Positions 19,138-27,196 of a stretch of DNA of 64,000 bases are shown piece by piece. Every line of letters starts with the position of its first letter. Position 1 is the first letter of the stretch. The notes below the pieces were generated by a model. That model saw only the letters and a program-made list of their open reading frames with translations. It was not told the DNA's origin and made no database searches. The stretch comes from Clostridium sp. chh4-2 (GTDB taxonomy: Bacteria; Bacillota; Clostridia; Lachnospirales; Lachnospiraceae). A program made the position numbers and the translations under genes. The DNA lies in assembly GCF_002899675.1 (NCBI RefSeq), contig NZ_PKUU01000012.1:113135-177134 (forward strand), in the 5' to 3' direction.

Positions 19138-20238
19138 TTGAGAAAGATCGGACTGAAAGAAATTGAAGATATCGCTTTGGGCGCCGCACTCTTAGGAGCA
19201 GGAGGAGGCGGCGATCCTTATATTGGAAAACTGGTGGCAATCGGAGCTGTGAAGGAACACGGCCCTGTCACTTTGCTGGACCCGGACGAGGTGCCGGATG
19301 ACGCCTTGATCGTACCGATCGCCATGATGGGTGCGCCCACAATTTTAGGTGAGAAAGCGGTGGGTGGAAGCGAATATGAAACGCTGGCCCGCATGGTGTC
19401 CCAGTTTTATGGAAAAGACATTTATGCATTTATGCCCATTGAGGCAGGCGGCGTAAACAGCATGCTGCCGATTGCCGCTGCGGCCAGACTTGGAATTCCC
19501 ATGGTGGATGCGGACGGCATGGGACGGGCATTTCCCGAGCTGCAGATGGTGACATTTACCATCGGAGGGGTGAAGGCCACGCCTATGGCTTTGACGGATG
19601 AAAAGGGAAACTGCGCTATTTTCGAAACAATCACGAATAAATGGACGGAAGAGCTGGCCCGGAGCGTTACCATGAGCTGCGGCGGAGCCGTATCAGTGAG
19701 CCTGTTCTGTGTGGACGGGGCAACCCTGAAAAAATATGCGGTGAAGCATATTGTGACCAGAAGCCAGCAGTTAGGGGAAGCGATTCGCACCATCAAGTCT
19801 GTGACGGATGAAACGCCGGAGGAATATTTCTTCCGCTATACGGAAGGCTTTAAGCTGTTTAAAGGGAAAATTGCAGATGTGCTCAGAGAGACGAGAGGCG
19901 CTTTTAACTTTGGGAAGGTGGTTCTGGAAGGAATCGGCGAATTTAAGGGGAAGACGGCTTTTGTGGAGTTTCAGAACGAAAACCTGTTATTAGAAGCAGA
20001 AGGGGAAATCCTGGCAACCACGCCGGACCTGATCTGTCTGGTGGATACGGAAACATTTGTACCCGTGACTACGGATGCTTTAAAATATGGAAAGCGGGTA
20101 TTCGCTGTGGGGCTGAAATGCTTCGATTTATGGAGAACGCCTGCAGGCCTTGATCTGGTAGGCCCCAGATATTTTGGCTGTGATACAGACTATATTCCAT
20201 TGGAAGAACGGGTTAAGGGAGGAAAAGCACATGTATAA
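19138..20238 (+). CDS. DUF917 domain-containing protein
   Basis: 366-aa soluble protein of the DUF917 family, which accompanies hydantoinase/oxoprolinase genes and resembles hydantoinase-associated HyuA-like subunits. The glycine-rich N-terminus GAALLGAGGGGDPYIGK (residues 12-28) is the family hallmark. The TTG at 19138 is the start because AAAGGAGCGG lies upstream and the family begins at KIGLKEIEDIA; upstream in-frame sequence overlaps the promoter and terminator. It overlaps the following hydantoinase gene by 8 bp, so the products are probably partners. The reaction is unproven. Confidence 0.85.
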   Translation: MRKIGLKEIEDIALGAALLGAGGGGDPYIGKLVAIGAVKEHGPVTLLDPDEVPDDALIVPIAMMGAPTILGEKAVGGSEYETLARMVSQFYGKDIYAFMPIEAGGVNSMLPIAAAARLGIPMVDADGMGRAFPELQMVTFTIGGVKATPMALTDEKGNCAIFETITNKWTEELARSVTMSCGGAVSVSLFCVDGATLKKYAVKHIVTRSQQLGEAIRTIKSVTDETPEEYFFRYTEGFKLFKGKIADVLRETRGAFNFGKVVLEGIGEFKGKTAFVEFQNENLLLEAEGEILATTPDLICLVDTETFVPVTTDALKYGKRVFAVGLKCFDLWRTPAGLDLVGPRYFGCDTDYIPLEERVKGGKAHV

Positions 20239-21784
20239 ACTGGGAATCGATGTGGGAGGCACCAATACGGACGCGGTGCTGATTGATGAGAATCTTCAGG
20301 TGGCGGCAGAGATCAAACACCCGACTACCGGAGATATCTATGACGGAATTCTGGGTGCGCTTGACGATATCCTTACAACATCCGGAATTGACAGATCGGA
20401 GATACGCCAGGCTATGCTGGGAACCACCCAGTGCACCAACGCCATTGTGGAACGGAAACACCTGGCTCCTGTGGGAATCTTGAGGATCGGCGCTCCGGCA
20501 ACTTTGGGCATACCTCCTATGGTGGATTGGGAAGAGGATATCCGGGCCATAGCAGTGGAAACGGCTGTGATCGGAGGCGGGTTTGAATATGACGGGAAAG
20601 AACTGGCGCCTTTTGATGAAGAGGCGGCCAGGGCATTTTTTGAGCGGATGAAGGGAAAAGTCTCTTCGATTGCCATCTCCTGCGTGTTTTCAACGGTGAG
20701 AAATGATCACGAACTTCTGGCGGCCAAATTGTGTAAAGAGGTCATGGGAGAGGACGTGCATATCTCCATATCCAGCGAAATTGGTTCTATGGGGTTAATT
20801 GAAAGGGAAAATGCCACGATTCTGAATGCTGCATTATATCAGGTGGCGGAGCGTTTTACAGAGGGATTTGCAAAGAGCCTGAACGACCAGGGCGTAAATC
20901 AGGCGCAGGTGTATCTATCCCAGAATGACGGCACGCTGATGACCATGGATTTTGCCAGAAGGTATCCAATTCTTACCATCGCCTGCGGGCCCACAAACTC
21001 CATACGGGGCGCCGGTTATCTAAGCCGCATAAAGGACGCGATTGTAATCGATGTGGGAGGAACCACAACGGATTTAGGCGTGATTCAGAACGGTTTTCCA
21101 CGGGAATCCAGTTTGTCTGCCACCATCGGGGGCGTGAGAACCAACTTCCGGATGCCGGATGTGGTTTCCATTGGACTTGGAGGCGGTTCCGTGGTGAGAC
21201 AGAAAAATGATAAGGTAACGGTGGGGCCTGACAGCGTGGGCTATGAGATCACGAAAAAAGCGCTGGTATTCGGCGGAGATACAGTGACGGCCACTGACAT
21301 CGCGGTCCGCCTGGGAATGGCGGATATCGGGGATAAGAGCCTGGTTTCCGGCCTGGATATGGAATTTGCGAAAAAGGCCATGGATAAGATCCGTGAGATG
21401 GTGGAGGACAGCATCGACGCCATGAAATTAACCCATGAAGACGCAGAGGTGATTTTAGTGGGAGGCGGTTCCGTCATAATTCCTGAAAAACTGGCGGGCG
21501 CGTCCAAGGTACTGCGGCCGGAGTTCTTCGGAACGGCCAATGCCATCGGTTCGGCTATTTCCAAGGTGAGCGGAACTTATGAACAGCTGGTTAATTACGA
21601 TGAGATTCCCAGGGAAAAGGCGCTTGAACAGGCAAAAGCCGAGGCGGCGGAACTGGCGGTGGCAGCAGGCGCAGTGCCGGAAACTGTGGAGATCATCGAT
21701 ATGGAGGACGTGCCATTAGCATATTATCCGGGAAATACAAACCGGGTGAAGATTAAGGCGGCCGGGGATTTACGCAGCGTGTAA
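20231..21784 (+). CDS. Hydantoinase/oxoprolinase family protein
   Basis: 517-aa ATP-dependent amidohydrolase of the HyuA/5-oxoprolinase A family, which opens five-membered lactam or hydantoin rings or works in acetone/acetophenone carboxylases. Signatures are LGIDVGGTNTDAVLID at the N-terminus, the GTTQCTNAIVERK segment, IVIDVGGTTTDLGVI near residue 273 and ILVGGGSVIIP near residue 412, all parts of an actin-like ATPase fold. The ATG at 20231 follows GGGAGGAAAAG inside the end of the DUF917 gene. At 517 aa it matches short HyuA forms rather than the about 700-aa carboxylase type. Likely PucR-controlled; substrate unknown. Confidence 0.88.
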   Translation: MYKLGIDVGGTNTDAVLIDENLQVAAEIKHPTTGDIYDGILGALDDILTTSGIDRSEIRQAMLGTTQCTNAIVERKHLAPVGILRIGAPATLGIPPMVDWEEDIRAIAVETAVIGGGFEYDGKELAPFDEEAARAFFERMKGKVSSIAISCVFSTVRNDHELLAAKLCKEVMGEDVHISISSEIGSMGLIERENATILNAALYQVAERFTEGFAKSLNDQGVNQAQVYLSQNDGTLMTMDFARRYPILTIACGPTNSIRGAGYLSRIKDAIVIDVGGTTTDLGVIQNGFPRESSLSATIGGVRTNFRMPDVVSIGLGGGSVVRQKNDKVTVGPDSVGYEITKKALVFGGDTVTATDIAVRLGMADIGDKSLVSGLDMEFAKKAMDKIREMVEDSIDAMKLTHEDAEVILVGGGSVIIPEKLAGASKVLRPEFFGTANAIGSAISKVSGTYEQLVNYDEIPREKALEQAKAEAAELAVAAGAVPETVEIIDMEDVPLAYYPGNTNRVKIKAAGDLRSV

Positions 21785-21932
21785 AGCGTTTGCCTGACCA
21801 GGAGAATTGGCATTGCTGAAACTTAAAAGAATCTCTATTGTGAAACTGCACAAAGCCGTATCGGAGAAAGCGGGCTATTTGGATGGAGCGCAGAGCTATT
21901 TTTGTATATCATGACGGTTTGATAAATGGCGA

Positions 21933-21961
21933 TTGTTTTTTGATATGCGCTGTGATATATT
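21933..21961 (+). promoter_or_regulatory. Promoter of the enolase-superfamily gene
   Basis: TTGTTT, 17 bp, TATATT. Its predicted start point lies immediately before the palindromic operator at 21974, which supports the pairing. Confidence 0.5.
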
Positions 21962-21973
21962 AAAACCGCTGGC

Positions 21974-21989
21974 TGTGAAACGATTCACA
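21974..21989. promoter_or_regulatory. Palindromic operator with central CG (LacI/GalR-like)
   Basis: TGTGAAACGATTCACA is a 16-bp palindrome matching at 7 of 8 arm positions, with the central CG typical of LacI-family sites. It lies 13-28 bp after the -10 element, a position suited to repression. No LacI-family gene is in the window. A second inverted repeat (CTGATTTTA/TAAAATCAG, 21995-22016) follows in the leader without a T run. Confidence 0.55.
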
Positions 21990-22083
21990 TCTAACTGATT
22001 TTAAACATAAAATCAGGCGGCAATCCGGAACACAGAATGATTGGGCACCGCAGGTGTCTGAATGATAAAAGGGAGGTTCTTTT

Positions 22084-23295
22084 ATGGAGAGAGCAGATGA
22101 CAAAATGATGATACAAACAGACACGGTATTTGATAATCCGGTGAAACTGCCGGATATCTATTGGGAAGAGGCGAACAAGCCGATGGAGTTTTCACGCGTT
22201 GAAATCTATACATTGAATCCAATTCGCGTGGACCGGCCGTTTTTTGACGCTACAGCCGGGCCGTTTCCTTATATCGCTTACAGCTGCTGGCTGGTGCTGT
22301 GGGATGAAAACAACATTATGGGCCAGGTTCCGTGCTCAAAGTATATGGCGGATATGGTTTTGCCGTTCATTAAAGAAGGCGGCCGCAAAACACCTTTGCA
22401 GTGGTATCAGGATTTGTACTGGAAACTGCGTAATTTCGGATTTGCCAGCACCGCATTTGTGGAATTAGGCCGTTTTGATATGGCCATGCATGATATCATG
22501 GCAAAACGGGCGGGCCTTCCGCTTCACCGTTTCCTGGGAGCAAAGAGGGACTGGGTCAAGGTTTACGCCAGCGGATTCAGCGCGGATATTATGGAAAAAG
22601 AGGAGCTGATAGCGGAGGCGGAAAAACTGCTGAAAGACGGCTATACCTGTTTTAAGGTGAAGTCAGCCGGTAATTTCGGAACCCATATCGAAGAGGATGT
22701 TAAACGTTTGGAATATATTCAGAAACTGCTGGGAGAGGATGCGTCCATCGCAGTTGACGTCAACCAGCTTTGGAATGCAAAACATGCCCTGGAATTTATC
22801 AAACGGATAGAGCATTTGAACATCGCATGGTACGAAGAGCCGGTTCACTCCTATGATATTCAGGAACTGGAAAAACTGACGGCTGAATGTCCTGTGCCGA
22901 TTTCCATGGGAGAATCCATGAGAAACCGTTACCAGTTTTATCCGTACATAAAAGCAGGTGTTTCCCATCTTCAGCCGATACCGGACAACTTATGCGGAGT
23001 GCGGGAATGGGTAAGCGTTCGTGACCAGGCATTAGAAGCCGGGCTGACCCTTTCTTCCGGCGGCTTCTCTCACCAGACGGCGGACTACATCGCTACTGCC
23101 AGAGAAGAGGACATGGTGGAATACCTTTATCCGCTGATGAACAAGCTGTATCAGATGATGGATGTAAGACCGGTGGAGAAAGACGGAATGTTCTTATTAT
23201 CCAATGAGATCGGATCGGGTACCAGACCTGATTTTGCTGCATGGGAAAAACTGGGGTATGTGGCGAATAAGGAGATTTTTAAACCGGGGAAATAA
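22084..23295 (+). CDS. Enolase-superfamily enzyme (mandelate racemase/muconate lactonizing type)
   Basis: 403-aa cytosolic enzyme that probably dehydrates or racemises a carboxylic acid through a metal-stabilised enolate. The barrel-domain signatures are present: the KVKSAG lysine motif near residue 196, the first metal ligand in VDVNQLW near residue 224, the second in WYEEPVHSY near residue 250, and ISMGES near residue 275. The capping-domain part (ARLRAGLPLH-like KRAGLPLHRFLGAKRD) is also typical. GGGAGGT precedes the ATG. Transcribed alone from a promoter with its own operator, then ended by a strong terminator. Sugar-acid or amino-acid derivative substrates are possible; not resolved. Confidence 0.85.
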   Translation: MERADDKMMIQTDTVFDNPVKLPDIYWEEANKPMEFSRVEIYTLNPIRVDRPFFDATAGPFPYIAYSCWLVLWDENNIMGQVPCSKYMADMVLPFIKEGGRKTPLQWYQDLYWKLRNFGFASTAFVELGRFDMAMHDIMAKRAGLPLHRFLGAKRDWVKVYASGFSADIMEKEELIAEAEKLLKDGYTCFKVKSAGNFGTHIEEDVKRLEYIQKLLGEDASIAVDVNQLWNAKHALEFIKRIEHLNIAWYEEPVHSYDIQELEKLTAECPVPISMGESMRNRYQFYPYIKAGVSHLQPIPDNLCGVREWVSVRDQALEAGLTLSSGGFSHQTADYIATAREEDMVEYLYPLMNKLYQMMDVRPVEKDGMFLLSNEIGSGTRPDFAAWEKLGYVANKEIFKPGK

Positions 23296-23318
23296 AAAGA
23301 GAATAGGGATTTGACGGA

Positions 23319-23357
23319 AACGGCGCAGCCATTTGTATTTTAAGGCTGCGCCGTTTT
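23319..23357 (+). terminator. Strong intrinsic terminator
   Basis: AACGGCGCAGCC pairs perfectly with GGCTGCGCCGTT (12 bp), followed by five T. Confidence 0.9.
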
Positions 23358-23409
23358 TCAATTCATTTCATATCATAGTATAAATGAAAAATTCAGGAAA
23401 ACAGATCAT

Positions 23410-23892
23410 ATGAAAGAAATAGGCTATAGGCGGCAGGCTGCATTAGAGTATGCAAAAAAATGGGCCATGGGCAGAAATCCACGGTATTTAGACTTTGAAA
23501 ATTTTGGAGGAGATTGTACAAATTTTGCCTCTCAGTGCATCTATGCGGGCAGCGGCGTCATGAACTATACGCCGGTGATGGGCTGGTATTACAACAGCAG
23601 TACTGACAGAACGCCAAGCTGGACGGGGGTGCAGTATCTCTACAACTTTTTAGTAAATAACAAATCTGTTGGCCCCTACGCAGTTGAAACGGATCAGAAC
23701 GGAGTGCAGCCGGGAGATATTGTACAACTGGGGAATGCCAACGGTTACTATCACAGCCCGGTAATCGTAGCGATAGAAGGCGGACGCATTTATGTGGCGG
23801 CACACAGTTATGATGCTTATATGCGGCCGCTCGATTCCTATACTTATGAGAAATTACGGTTCCTGCATATTAAGGGAGTGCGTAACTGGTAG
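23410..23892 (+). CDS. Putative amidase domain protein (amidase_6 type)
   Basis: 160-aa cysteine-hydrolase-like protein. FGGDCTNFASQCI (residues 34-46) holds the likely catalytic cysteine, RTPSWTG is a family segment, and YYHSPVIVAI near residue 117 holds the likely catalytic histidine. Related domains occur at the C-terminus of cell-wall or sporulation hydrolases; here the domain stands alone with no signal peptide, so an intracellular or mother-cell role is possible. The ribosome-binding site is weak (AGGAAAACAG). Flanked by two strong terminators, so an isolated gene. Confidence 0.8.
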   Translation: MKEIGYRRQAALEYAKKWAMGRNPRYLDFENFGGDCTNFASQCIYAGSGVMNYTPVMGWYYNSSTDRTPSWTGVQYLYNFLVNNKSVGPYAVETDQNGVQPGDIVQLGNANGYYHSPVIVAIEGGRIYVAAHSYDAYMRPLDSYTYEKLRFLHIKGVRNW

Positions 23893-23918
23893 AGGTACCA
23901 GGGCCAACCGGATACAAG

Positions 23919-23965
23919 AAACGGGATAAAAGATGGCTTTATCAGCCTTCTTTTATCCCGTTTTT
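23919..23965. terminator. Strong, probably bidirectional terminator
   Basis: AAACGGGATAAAAGA pairs with TCTTTTATCCCGTTT, with A and T tails on both sides, between the amidase gene and the convergent permease genes. Confidence 0.85.
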
Positions 23966-24042
23966 ATAAAAATCAACAAAATATACAGTCTACTTTATTT
24001 GCTTTTCTAATATGGTACAAGCCTACAATGAGTAAAGCCAGT

Positions 24043-24594
24043 TTATTTCTGAGAAATTTTGCTTATTCTTTGATATAATTCTTCTTGCTCCTGTTGACTG
24101 GTTGATTTCTCAATAATAAATGCGAGAACAATAATTCCAATCGTGTTCAATATAAAACGTATTCCAGCAAATTTATTACCTAATTGCGTTGCTTCAAACA
24201 GCATCATCGGAATTTTGGTTGTTGACCATGCGCCGAGAAATAAGAAAACATTTATAAGCGAAGCCCCTTTTTTGATCAGCATACTGGCAATAGGAAAAGC
24301 CGCATAGAGTGGGCCGGAGGAAAAAGCTCCCAGCAAGAACGCTAAAAGACCGCCTTTTGGTCCAGCGCCTTTACCCATATATTTCATCATCATTTCCTTT
24401 GGTATCCATGCATCTATAAGACCCATGATAATAAAAATCGGTGGGATGACCGAAAGCATTTCTAAAATGTATTTCCATGTCAGTGTCAGCGAGGTGATGC
24501 CGAGGTCAGGTCGGAATTGAAGCAGACATAAATCACACAAAAGCAAAATAAGGCCAAATTTATATTTTAATATGACATTCAGTATCTTTTTCAT
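24043..24594 (-). CDS. Permease half, ArsP/DUF318 type (second gene)
   Basis: 183-aa membrane protein with about five hydrophobic helices, matching one half of the permease family (PF03773) that includes the organoarsenical exporter ArsP. GAFSSGPLYAAFPIASML and FLFLGAWSTTKIPM are the conserved half-motifs. Its start overlaps the end of the other half-permease gene by 4 bp (ATGA type), so the two are coupled and probably form one transporter. The substrate is unknown. Confidence 0.8.
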   Translation of the reverse strand: MKKILNVILKYKFGLILLLCDLCLLQFRPDLGITSLTLTWKYILEMLSVIPPIFIIMGLIDAWIPKEMMMKYMGKGAGPKGGLLAFLLGAFSSGPLYAAFPIASMLIKKGASLINVFLFLGAWSTTKIPMMLFEATQLGNKFAGIRFILNTIGIIVLAFIIEKSTSQQEQEELYQRISKISQK

Positions 24595-25070
24595 TCCATT
24601 ATCACTCCAATCAAACAGGCGCTAATGATGGCAACGGCAAGTGACAGAGCGTTCCTTCTGAACGCGAATTTTCTTCCAAAATAGTTTACCTCCAGCGGAA
24701 ATGTTGCGACGCCAACCATCATCAACGTTGAAATGAATATGGCGATCTGGGCATATCCGGCGCCGGCCTGAACAAGAGAAGCCGCAAGAGGTATCGCAAC
24801 ATACCCAGGAAGTAAAGTGATACAGCCGATGACAGCCGCAATGATTATTCCCAATGCGCCAGACTGTGTACCGATCATTCTGGAAATGGTTTTTTCGTCC
24901 AAAACAGATAAGATCAATCCAATCAGTAACAGGATCGATAGCATGGAGGGTAAGATATTTTCAAATGACCTCCATGTTTTTTTTAGCGCTGACTTTGTCT
25001 TTTCGCGATCTCTGAAAAAGGAAAAGGCCAGCAACAACAATGCCGATGAATATAGAATAACGGTAAACAT
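24591..25070 (-). CDS. Permease half, ArsP/DUF318 type (first gene)
   Basis: 159-aa membrane protein with about four to five hydrophobic helices and the conserved GCITLLPGYVAIPLAASLV segment near residue 85, equivalent to the first half of ArsP-type permeases. A full permease of this family is one 300-350-aa chain; here it is split over two genes. GGAGGT precedes the start on the minus strand. Divergent from the Crp/Fnr regulator, which likely controls it. Confidence 0.8.
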   Translation of the reverse strand: MFTVILYSSALLLLAFSFFRDREKTKSALKKTWRSFENILPSMLSILLLIGLILSVLDEKTISRMIGTQSGALGIIIAAVIGCITLLPGYVAIPLAASLVQAGAGYAQIAIFISTLMMVGVATFPLEVNYFGRKFAFRRNALSLAVAIISACLIGVIME

Positions 25071-25095
25071 CTGCGAAACCTCCTTATAGCCAGAT

Positions 25096-25124
25096 TTGAA
25101 GTAAACTTTAAATTATGATATTAT
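25096..25124 (+). promoter_or_regulatory. Possible promoter of the Crp/Fnr gene in the divergent region
   Basis: TTGAAG, 17 bp, TATTAT. A nearby 10-bp palindrome TAGTATACTA (25128-25137) could be a regulator site. The region is very A+T rich, so chance matches are likely. Confidence 0.3.
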
Positions 25125-25199
25125 TAATAGTATACTATATACAGGCTTTATAGGGTGTATCTGGAGATACAGTCCTTTCGTGAGAGGAGTTATTCGACT

Positions 25200-25877
25200 A
25201 TGCAGCAATGGGAGCCGCTGCTGATGCAGTGTCCGATATTTAAACATATTTCCGCAACAGATGTCCGGCAGATTATGCAGGATGTTCCTTATCAAACAGT
25301 GTCATTGGAAAAAGGGGAAATCATATATCGAGCCGAAGAAACGGCAAATCGAATCGGTATTATTTTATCTGGCTGTATAGAAGCGCGAAAATATTTGTCG
25401 ACAGGAAATGTGATTAGCCTATTTCAGAGAAAATCTGGTGAAATGATTGGGGGAGGCATTGTATTTTCCAGTCATCCGAAATATCCTTGTGATGTGATTG
25501 CAAAGGAAAAGAGTATTCTCTTATGGCTTGACCGACAGGTGGTGTTAGGTACGTTTTTAAAGAATCCGGCAATCGCATCTAACATTATGAGGATTTATTC
25601 AGACCGAATTATGCAATTAGAGAAACGGATGGAATTGTTCTCTTTTTATTCAATTTCAAAGAAAATAGCTTTTTCATTGCTGCATGATTTTTCAATAGAT
25701 GAAAATCAGACGATTTATCTTCCTTTTTCTAAAACGACTTGGGCTGAATACCTAAATGTTTCCCGCACTTCGCTCAGCAGGGAATTAAAGATTATGTGCA
25801 GTCAAAAAATTATTACAATGAACAAAAATGAAATTCGTATTTTACAAGCAGAACGGTTAGAAGCTCTTTTGTATTAG
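25200..25877 (+). CDS. Crp/Fnr-family transcriptional regulator
   Basis: 225-aa regulator with an N-terminal cyclic-nucleotide-binding-like beta-barrel (EKGEIIYRAEETANRIGIIL) and a C-terminal winged helix (TTWAEYLNVSRTSLSRELKI, near residue 180). No FNR-type N-terminal cysteine cluster is seen, although two cysteines occur early. The start is the ATG at 25200 behind GAGAGGAG; an in-frame GTG at 25155 lacks a site. Divergent from the split permease, a pairing repeated in other Clostridia, so it is the probable regulator of that transporter. Confidence 0.85.
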   Translation: MQQWEPLLMQCPIFKHISATDVRQIMQDVPYQTVSLEKGEIIYRAEETANRIGIILSGCIEARKYLSTGNVISLFQRKSGEMIGGGIVFSSHPKYPCDVIAKEKSILLWLDRQVVLGTFLKNPAIASNIMRIYSDRIMQLEKRMELFSFYSISKKIAFSLLHDFSIDENQTIYLPFSKTTWAEYLNVSRTSLSRELKIMCSQKIITMNKNEIRILQAERLEALLY

Positions 25878-26040
25878 ATTTTTATCATCTGTTTATTTTT
25901 TCCTTGTTATATTCCACTTTTTCTCCTCGATTACACCATATGTTTGATGTGCGGCCTTTGAGGCCGCTGAAAGCACAATATTATTTTTAGAGTTATTTAT
26001 GGAACAGTAAGAAAAATTAGAGTATTCAATCAGCAGCACC

Positions 26041-26072
26041 AAAACTGCCAGTAAGTTAACACCTACTGGCAG
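26041..26072 (-). terminator. Terminator of the ABC permease gene
   Basis: On the minus strand CTGCCAGTA and TACTGGCAG form a 9-bp stem followed by TTTT. The 25878-26040 stretch upstream of it holds no gene I can support. Confidence 0.6.
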
Positions 26073-26114
26073 AAAAAGTATTTTTTATATATTTGTAAAC
26101 AGTTTGCCTGCCCT

Positions 26115-26921
26115 TTATCGTTTCGCCTTTTTTTCCAAAAGTGTAATTCCCTGATATAGTATGGCCGATACAATACACAGTATCACAATCGACATCACGA
26201 CCATATCCATCTTAAAAACTTGACTGCCATAAATGATCAAATAACCCAGCCCCTTATTGGCCGCTAAAAATTCTCCAATAATAACGCCCACCAGGCAGAG
26301 CCCGATATTGACTTTCATATTGCTGATAATCAGGGAATAAGACCCAGGCAGCAGTACCTTAGTCAGCACATCTTTTTTCGTTCCCCCCAAAGAGTAAATC
26401 AGTTTTATTTTATCCGGGTCCATCTGGGAAAAACCTGTGTGCAATGTAAGAATGGAACCGAATACGGCGACCGAAACGGCGGCAACGATAATGGTCTTCA
26501 CATTGTTGCCCAGCCAGACAATCAGGATCGGCGCAAGCGCGGATTTGGGCAGGCTGTTCAGCATGACCAGATAAGGTTCCAATACCTCAGAAATACTTTT
26601 CCCCGTCCAAAGCAGAATTGCGGTCAAAAGGCCGATCACGATGACAAGAAAGAAGCTGACCAAGGTTTCCAATAATGTAATGCCGATATGGACAAAGATG
26701 CTTCCGTCCATGGCCATGTTGAGAAAGCAGGTTATGACCCGGGAAGGAGAACTGAAAATAAAGTCATTAATAATGCCCAAACTGGCGCACAGTTCCCAAA
26801 GCGCCAGCAAAAGGACCAGCATCATAACGCGGCAGATCATAACCTGGCGCCTTCGGAGATTCTCTTTCGCTATATATTCCTGCTGGGCAGGCGAAATGAC
26901 GGTTTCATTTTGAGGTTCCAT
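26115..26921 (-). CDS. ABC transporter permease, NitT/TauT type
   Basis: 268-aa inner-membrane permease with about six helices and the EAA loop (SLGGTKKDVLTKVLLPGS, near residue 178) that contacts the ATPase. It belongs to the SsuC/TauC/ThiX group importing sulfonates, nitrate, pyrimidine precursors or similar. It is transcribed alone; its likely ATPase lies at 30173-30934 on the same strand, with an L,D-transpeptidase and dapL in between, and no substrate-binding protein is in the window. AAGGGGG precedes the start. Confidence 0.85.
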   Translation of the reverse strand: MEPQNETVISPAQQEYIAKENLRRRQVMICRVMMLVLLLALWELCASLGIINDFIFSSPSRVITCFLNMAMDGSIFVHIGITLLETLVSFFLVIVIGLLTAILLWTGKSISEVLEPYLVMLNSLPKSALAPILIVWLGNNVKTIIVAAVSVAVFGSILTLHTGFSQMDPDKIKLIYSLGGTKKDVLTKVLLPGSYSLIISNMKVNIGLCLVGVIIGEFLAANKGLGYLIIYGSQVFKMDMVVMSIVILCIVSAILYQGITLLEKKAKR

Positions 26922-27196
26922 GAAATTCCCCCTTATTAAAGCAGTGGCTATTTACTTTATCTTATGAATGGAAATTTTTTTTGTCTCTGTTTTTGTCAAA
27001 AACATTTTTAACGTTGCTGTTCCCGGCGGCAGAAAAATTAAGAAAAAGACTTGAAAAATTTATTGTAATCAATTCCGTTATTTGGTAATGTATATGGGAA
27101 ACTGAAAATTAAGAAAACTTCCCTGCATTTTAAAACGACAGCAGGAAGGGGATTCGCTTCGCGGATTCCAGTTTAAATGAGAGTCAGGAGCTGAAC

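Noticed and set aside
21813..21914. 33-aa frame with TTG start after an AGGAGA
   Set aside because: No family resemblance and lies in the control region of the next gene; support too thin.
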